From Pontederia crassipes (taxonomy: Eukaryota; Streptophyta; Magnoliopsida; Commelinales; Pontederiaceae), in contig CM060196.1 of assembly GCA_030549335.1 (NCBI GenBank), positions 22,836,501-22,900,500 on the forward strand: DNA of 64,000 nt, written 5' to 3'. The position numbers and the translations under genes were made by a program. Positions 57,315-64,000 of this stretch are shown in pieces (within the stretch, counting starts at the first letter, position 1; each line of letters starts with the position of its first letter). The notes under the pieces are model-generated. The model saw only the letters and a list, made by a program, of their open reading frames with translations. It ran no database searches and was not told where the DNA came from.

Positions 57315-58157
57315 ATATGACTCAATCACATGTGCTTAAAGTAGGAGAAAGTATTGCATCATCATCGTCTTCATTGAACTTTTTTTCTCACCTCCAATGG
57401 ATGCTAAGAAAACTATTGTTTGGAACAAGCTTACTCAACTTTGAGAGTTAGAATGAATTGTTTATTTATGTGAGACAAGTAAATTTACTATTACGTTTTG
57501 GATATTGTGTATTTGGTGAAAAACCAAAAATCTTTTTTATTAGCAACTTAGGATAGTACTTTGTTAAACTATGTCAGTCAAATAATTTATTTTTTTATAA
57601 TGGATGTGTATGTGATATAATTCAATGTTTTTGCTTTACATGTTTTTTTCTATTTAATTACCTTTCCCGGGCTCTTGCAGCATGCAACTGGTCGCCTTTT
57701 GACCTCTGGTGCCAAAAAATTTTAAGCCTCACAAGAGCCTGCAAGGATGATAAGCTGCACACATTGGATACAACAGTCCTCATTTGTCACTATTTTTTTT
57801 TTTTGCATTTGTGTGTTTTTTTTAAATGAAGATGCCTTGGAGAATGTTCTAGCACCATTTCATGGCAATGCATGGAAATAGGAAATAAGTCCGCTAATTA
57901 ATATGAAGGGTTAAAGGAGCATCTTAATAAAATTTAAAGATTAACTGTTTTATTACTTGTGCATACTAAACAAAGCAATGTGGATTACATGATATATTAC
58001 TGTTGCATACTAAATGAGTCAGTAATATTGAAAGGCAATGTAGTGAATGCCCCCTAAATGTCAAGTCCATGTGCAACTATCAACAAGTGAAGTTAGGGCA
58101 AGAACTCAAGTGTATTGTTACGACTAATTTTAACTGATTGGTGTTTCCTTTAAGAAA

Positions 58158-59110
58158 ATGGCAAGTAAAAGTGCTGCGAACGTTCAAGGAAATAAAGAAG
58201 CATTGGTTATCCTTATTCAAAGTGTAATGATGATGGCTCAAGTAATAGAGAGGGACACTAACAATCAAGGAAAGAGTAATATACATAAGTTTCTGGACAT
58301 GAATCTTCCTCTCTTCAACGGAGAAATGGATCTCGACAAGGCCGACGCATGGTTGGACACCATCTCTAATATCTTTCGCATCATCCATTGTCCGAAGGAA
58401 GACAAGGTGAATTTGGCAACCCATCAATTTGTCAATGGAGCAAGGCATCAGTGGAGAAGGGTGATGAGTACTAGATTTGAAGATGAAGAGCTCATCTATT
58501 AGGAGAAATTTGTGAGAATATTTTATGAACAATATTTTTCTCAATACATGGAGGAGAAGTTGACTGAATTTCTTGCATTGCAATAAGGCAATATGAGATT
58601 CGACGAGTATTTCGCCAAGTTCATTAAACTTGAAAGATATTATGATTTGGTCAAGAATGAAAGGATAAGAGTGGATCATTTCATCCATTGCCTCAATTAT
58701 GGATTGAAGAGGCAATTGCTAAGTAGAGGGTTCGAGACCTTACAAGTAACTTTGTCAAGGGCTACCAAGTTACAAAGAGAGTTCGAACACCACAATAGCG
58801 CCAAGGGAAGTCACCAAAGAAGGTGAATGGATATAGGAAGAGAGACGAAAAGCCCTATGATGCACCATAGTGGGAAGAACCAAGGAGGGATGGCAAGCCC
58901 GCATGTACTCTTTGTGGGAAACTTCACTTTGGGGAATGTCATTACAAGACTAGGGCTTGTCTAAATTGTGGAAAGAAAGGACGCTACGTAAGATAGTGCC
59001 CCAGGACAAAGGTAAAGGTAAAATAGTAGGAACATCTCAACCAAGAAGGGCCTACAGCATGATAGCCAATGAGGTCCTTCAGTCCAGCAACGTGGTGCAA
59101 GGTATTTTTC
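58158..59110 (+). mobile_element. Ty3/Gypsy gag-region fragment
   Basis: Retrotransposon gag-type sequence on the plus strand. It has a capsid-like part (FNGEMDLDKADAWLDTI, then ATHQFVNGARHQW) and CCHC-knuckle-type sequence near 58900-59000. It is broken by several changes. No pol region follows; LTR-like sequence begins soon after. A fossil. Confidence 0.75.
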
Positions 59111-59182
59111 CTTACTGTGAGTCCTCATATCAAGGTACTATAGTGTAATGAAAATTGTAGAAGTACCTTAAGTATAAGAGCG

Positions 59183-62100
59183 TGTAACGGAAGCATGTTA
59201 GAGGATAAAATTAGGATGACATGGAGGTTATATTTATAACTTAGATAAGAAAATGGAAGGACGAATTTTTCTTTAAGAGGGATAGGATTTGAATAGACAA
59301 AAATGTCCTTACGATGAGGGGCAAATTGAGTCTTTTGGCAAAAGAGAAAAGAAAACGTAAAGCCAAAAATTAGGATTTAATTAATAGACTAAAACATCCT
59401 CGAAAGTAGAGCATGGTTATAATTGTCATTTAGAAAAAGATAAAAAGTTAGATTGTAATATCCTTAAAAGTGAAGGTAGTTGGAGTGCCATTTTGTATTG
59501 GAATAAGACAAAATAATTAACCCTAAAACTCTCCTCCCTCTCACTCAACCTCACTCATTCTTCTCCTCTCCCAACACCTAGTCGAGCTCCCCCTTTCCCT
59601 CCCTCACAGCAACCAACCTTCCACCTCTTTCTCCCTCACACATCACTCTCACTTTCCTCTTTCAACCTCTCGGTCACAACAGGAAAGAGCTTCCTCTCAA
59701 AGCAACTTCCATGGAGTGACATCACATTCCCTTCAACTCATGGACAGCAATAGTGCTAGAGGAAGAAAGGACCATTCAGTTAGAAGAGAAGAAGCAGCTT
59801 TGGATTCAAAAGGTCTTTGGACAAGAACCCTAGGTATGTAAGGGTGAACCCCTTTTAATCCATCTAACACATGGATTGAAAGTCTTGGTTATGGGAATGG
59901 ATTGTTTATTAGATTTGTAGTCCTCATGAATATTCCTCCCCTAAATGTCTTAAATATGTGGCTTCTTAGTGTTAAGATGATGTATGATAATAGTTATGTG
60001 TTCTTAAAGTTAGAAGCATGTTCATCCATATTCTGTCCAAATTTGATGTGTCATGTTCCATTACATTTTTTAATAATATATAGATATCCAAAAATCATGT
60101 AATTTGTGGAAAGATCTCGGAGTATAATTTTCAGAGATTTTGGTTTCATCTCATTTGGATCTGTATACAGAGAGTTATGACCAAAAGAGTGGCTCACTAT
60201 CAAACTGTCGGAATAAAAGATTTGAAAAAATTCACCAAAATTTGTGTCCACATAATATAAGAATTATGAAGTAGATAGGTGATTAAGTCATTTCTACAAA
60301 ACTTAGTTTCACCTCAAAAGGAGATGTTTGTAGAGAGATATTAATTGTTTAGTGCTCAGCTGTCAAACTAGTTAATGTGACAACCACTTAGTCATTGTGA
60401 AAATTTATTAAGGTGGACGGTAAAAGGATAAAATATAGGAAAATTATATATTGTTGTTCTAGGTGTTTAATGTGAAGATAAATTATAATCAATCAATTTA
60501 GTGACTTATAGAGTGAGTAACGGACATGGAATCGACAATGTGTTGAATCTGTCCACATTGGAAGACCGTAGTTCGTTCTCTTGGTTTTATCGTTGGTTAT
60601 GGATGTTTAACATATGGAACACGTTAAGTCAAGCCTAGAGTGTGTGTAGATGAGATTGTGTTTATGAACAATGGATTTAAGTGGTCCACTCCATGATTTT
60701 CGATAAAGGTCGATCGATCGGTTCATGAGTTTTCACATGCGTGAATACTACTATCCAAATCGGGCGTGGCATCGGTCAACCAGATGGGCGACCGACCTTT
60801 GGAGTCAAAGTTAAAAATGATCGACCGATCCAATAAGCGGTCAATTGGTCCGTGAGTTTTATATACATGAACGCCACTATCCAAATTGGACGCAGAATCG
60901 ATCAACCGAATGGGTGACCGACCATTGGGTTCGAAAGCCACCGTTTAAATCGGTTGACTGTTCAGAGGAGCGGACGATCGTTCCAATAAGCAAAACAGAA
61001 GCCAAACACCACTATTTCGATCGGACTTTTGCAATTAGTCACTAGCCGACCAAAATATTTGAATTTGAAGACTGAACTCGAAGATTGTCCTATCAATTGT
61101 TCACTAGTTGATATCATACTATGTTATGCCATGTTTTCATGCTTTGATTGATACGAATGTCATGCTATTGATTGACTCACTTAGAATTCGAAATGTATGC
61201 TAAGACATAAGATTAAAATGAACATTGTATTGAATGAATCTATTGATGGATCACTTAGCCCTCGATTGTATTGTATTGTATTATATGGATGCTAATGCGA
61301 TTCGAAGCGTCGAGGCAAACCAAGTCCCACGATGAAAAAAATGGCTCAATAAAGATTGATTGACTAATGATTGCTTATTGGATAAGAAGTTCAACGACTA
61401 CCTCAATCGTATGGAATGGTGTGGCTTGAACATATTGAAACTATTGTTAATTGGGCACAAGTGTTGCCATATGATCGGTGTTCCAAGCCACCAATGAAAT
61501 TGAATTGGATATAATAAGAATAAATAAAGTTATTGTTCTTATTAAATATGATTATGAATTCGAATTACCGGCATGTCATTTTTTATCATTTAATTTCTGT
61601 TACCGATCATCGTTGTATATGTAAGTTCTTATTGTTGATCATCTTTTGCACTAATGTTTTGATGGATTATTGAATCACTTATTTTGATGACCCTTACATA
61701 TAACTAATGGGAGGTGGACCTCCTTTGCATTCGGATTTGCAAGTATGGAAGAGTAGGTTGAAGTCGGTGGCGAGCTCATGATGGCGATTAGCACATGGTG
61801 TCAACCTTATGTTGGGCCATTGATATTTATGGGTCTTTTATTAGTTTGCCTATGAGCCCTTTGTTATGGATTACGTTGGAGTTAGATTTATTTGTAGAAT
61901 TCTTATGTATTTGGCTATCCGCTATGATATACTTTGATGTTATTGGACTTAGTGCCGATCCATTATATTTTATTGCTTCCGTTATATTTTCAATTTAAAC
62001 AATCTTTAAAAGTCCAATGTTTTCCTCTGCTTTAATATTTTAACGTTACGTTGACCGGATGTTAACAATCACATATCCATCGGTGACACATATCGTGGGG
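59183..62100 (+). mobile_element. LTR-like sequence next to gag fragment, Del-like
   Basis: Begins near a TGTAACGG. It has a pyrimidine-rich leader-like stretch (59520-59660), GGTCGACC-type words (60705-60965) shared with the LTRs at 7390 and 13493, and a GGAGGTGGACCTCC palindrome near 61710. No gene is visible. Ends and target duplication are not resolved, and it may be a composite. Confidence 0.35.
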
Positions 62101-62694
62101 CTGATTTTGGAGACGATACAATTGGGTACGAGAGAAAAAAACTTTACATATGAAATAAGTTAAATTATCAAACAAAACTTTAGCATCAAAGAAAAAAAAA
62201 GTCAAAAACTGTAATAAATCTCGAGATCACGTTTCTTTGTCACGCCCGTATTCTTTACAGTTTACACTATAATATGTATAGCAATTTACAAAATTATGGT
62301 TACATTGTAGATATACATATAGATACTTTGTATTGTCAAATTAAGATGATTATGGATCTGATGACCCAAAAAGCGTGCATTGTGCACACATGATAAAATG
62401 TTAATAATTCATATAAGTTTGAACCAAGAACCCACGGGTTTTGGTTTGGTTGGCAGTTCGTTTCTCTACTCGATTCGTCGGCGTTAAAATTTGTGCGCCA
62501 TAACGCGTCGACTTCTTCTTCTTCTCTGATCCTTTTCTATCTCTTCTTCCATTTGGCCTCTTTTTTTGTTCTTTTGTTTTTAAAAAAAATTGAGCAGAGA
62601 CGAAGCGTAGCATCACAGAAGGCGGAAAGCAAACAACGAAAGGTGGGGGAGCACGAGATCGAGACGCCGCGACGGGAGCGGAGCGCAGAGCGCA
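62101..62694 (+). promoter_or_regulatory. Upstream region and 5' leader of the glycosyltransferase-like gene
   Basis: AT-rich until about 62460, then a CTTCTTCTTCTTCTCT pyrimidine patch (62512-62527) and a rise in GC just before the start codon at 62695, as is common in plant core promoters and leaders. A clear TATA box was not identified. Confidence 0.35.
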
Positions 62695-63892
62695 ATGGTC
62701 GCGGCGGCGTTCTCCCGTAGGGCGGCGGTCGCCGACAGCATCCCGCGCTCCTCTCCGTCCGCCGTCACCGGCCGCGCGCCGGATCGGCGGAGCCGTGGCC
62801 GGAAGGGCCTCCTCCTCCAGTGTCGGTGGTCGAGCATCTTCTTCGGCGGCCTCGCTCTCGTCGTCCTCGTGGTCTTCGCCCTCGGCGCCTGGCAGCTCAG
62901 CGCGCTGGCGTCCGGCGCGGATCGTCCTTGGCACGTCGGCCGCGGCGTCGGCGGGGTCGTCGGACGGCGGTGGGGGAGGTCTGCGGTGGGCGCGCTCAGG
63001 TTCGTGCCGTCGGATCGGCTCCGGGCGAGGCTTGAGGAGTCGGGCAGCCTCGATGCGCTGAGATCCGAGCGGAGATTGGCCGGGGTCCGGCCGCCCACGT
63101 TGGCTCTGGTCGGTTTGGCTTTCCTGATCCCGTTTAGTGTTACCTTTTCTTGCACTGCATTTACTGATTTTAGTCCAAGATTTGGGAATTATTTCAAGTT
63201 GTCTATGCTGGTGATATATTCTGTTTTTACAAACTAATTTTGAGCTAATTGACACAATGCGGAACCAGGGCATTGTGACAGGTGATATTTAAAGAAGTGG
63301 GTGATCCTTTGAAGCATAAGGCCAAAACACATGTAGTCACTTTGTTCAATTGGAGAACACTCGAGCTTTCATAATAGAGAAATGGCAAAAGTGTTACCGT
63401 GCTATTGTAATAAAGTTTAATGCCTGAAAATTGTAAATCGAGATTTAGTCCCATGAAATATAAAAGCAACCACTGTGGATGGAAGTGTTAAAGTTGTGGG
63501 GTTGTCCTTTTACGCCAAACTAGAGAAGGTACTTAAAATGCGAGCTTGGTTATGCAATATCGCATGATCTCATTAAAAAAAATGAAACATTATGATAAGG
63601 GCTTGGTGCTCCAGTTATTTCAACTGTCATTTCATGATGCCATTACTCGACGATATCTTTTTATTCAGAGCTTTATGCAGTTACCCAATAAGAGATCACG
63701 TATTGCTACTATTCTCTGCCGCAAAGCTGCCACTTGTTTTTTTTTCTCTATTTTTGTGTGGCTATATTTTTTATCCTGACAATTATTTGATTTCCACTGC
63801 CTTAGGTCGCAGGAAGCATAAATAAGGATTCAAAATCTTTGATGCTCTTGACTATTACAAAAAGTCTTTTGGACCTTGGATATAGACTAATG
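62695..63892 (+). CDS. Putative Golgi-type family 1/4 glycosyltransferase, 5' exons (partial)
   Basis: Exon 1 (62695-63108, 138 residues) is very GC-rich and encodes a basic N-terminus, one membrane span at about residues 47-68 and a lumenal stem with RFVPSDRLRARLE and GVRPPTLAL. Exon 2 (63806-63892, 29 residues) follows a 697-bp intron and reads VAGSINKDSKSLMLLTITKS then LLDLGYRLM. Joined in phase 0, LALV.G...KD...LML.T..KSL..LGY matches the start of the catalytic region in plant proteins of the At4g01210/At5g04480 type as I remember them. The donor after exon 2 (GTATGT, 63893) shows the gene continues to the right. A second splice choice (donor 63113, acceptor GTCGCAG, exon from 63813) would also keep the frame and drop one Ala. 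Type II topology suggests a Golgi or endomembrane enzyme. Substrate is unknown. Confidence 0.75.
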
Positions 63893-64000
63893 GTATGTTT
63901 GTTTGGCATCTTACTACAGATCCTTAGATTCTTAATATTGTTGAACTTTCTAGTTATGCTTCATTCTACGTTTTGTTCTCCCAATACGAAAATGTTATTC

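Larger units (their letters stand above)
52573..58054 (+). mobile_element. PIF/Harbinger element with both typical genes
   Basis: It contains a DDE_Tnp_4-type transposase remnant (53560-54385) and a Myb/SANT-like second gene (54868-55747), both plus strand; this pair is diagnostic for PIF/Harbinger. Possible ends are GGGCCCATCATATTACATTG (52573) and, in complement, GGGGGCATTCACTACATTGC (58054), an imperfect inverted match. The 3-bp target duplication is not clear. A solo LTR (55748-57314) sits in the second gene. Confidence 0.7.

Noticed and set aside
62401-63273. 290-residue open frame antisense to the glycosyltransferase-like exon
   Set aside because: Runs opposite the GC-rich exon 1, shows only composition-driven R/P/A-rich sequence and no splice or promoter support.
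1-64000. CRISPR arrays, operons, riboswitches, bacterial-type features
   Set aside because: Repeat spacing, introns and transposon types all point to a plant nuclear genome; no regular repeat-spacer array exists.

Overview
The window looks like intergenic DNA from a large flowering-plant nuclear genome, most likely a monocot. It is AT-rich and dominated by nested transposable elements. The few host genes have very GC-rich coding exons with short GT-AG introns, a contrast typical of monocots. I cannot name the species from sequence alone.

Three host genes are well supported. Two are paralogous secreted Pollen Ole e 1/extensin-family genes (22202-22794 and 41502-42086, both +). They share six cysteines, an intron at the same codon and phase, a TATA box and a CATGCA/ACGT promoter block. 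The third (62695 to beyond 63892, +) is the 5' part of a gene for a type II membrane protein that resembles the plant family 1/4 glycosyltransferases of the At4g01210/At5g04480 type. Its second exon extends the homology and the gene runs towards or past the right edge.

Layout. 1-7.4 kb: MITE, LTR fragments and a 1-kb tandem duplication carrying a GGACCGG-ended element. 7.4-15.5 kb: a Ty3/Gypsy Del/Tekay-like retrotransposon, minus strand, with 2-kb LTRs and a GATGG target duplication. 16-20.8 kb: CACTA elements (one with exact ATT duplication) and a long-TIR MITE. 22-22.8 kb: Ole e 1 gene A. 23.1-28.3 kb: a Mutator-like element with long GC-rich inverted ends, a FAR1-type transposase remnant, a GRF zinc-finger/membrane-anchor gene remnant and an unidentified ORF. 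28.7-33.2 kb: an old Ty1/Copia element with an RTE LINE tail inside it. 33.8-39.5 kb: a TIR element, then the 5' part of an Athila/Tat-like element that holds a Del-like solo LTR. 39.7-40.9 kb: a 312-bp tandem duplication and a MITE. 41.5 kb: Ole e 1 gene B. 42.4-47.3 kb: two CACTA elements and an interrupted LTR. 47.4-52.5 kb: MITEs, a LINE-type RNase H remnant and LTR/PBS junctions. 52.6-58.1 kb: a PIF/Harbinger element with both genes, split by an Athila-like solo LTR. 58.2-62.1 kb: Gypsy gag and LTR-like debris. 62.5 kb to the end: the glycosyltransferase gene.

The most interesting points are: the Mutator-like element that carries a GRF zinc-finger/transmembrane gene remnant and sits about 300 bp from an Ole e 1 gene; the recurring arrays of short palindromic words (CACGGCCGTG, CGGTCGACCG, ACCCGGGT, ACACGGTCCGTGT) inside different LTRs; and the pair of Ole e 1 paralogs with a shared promoter signature. 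All positions are from reading by eye. Element ends given without a target duplication are approximate.
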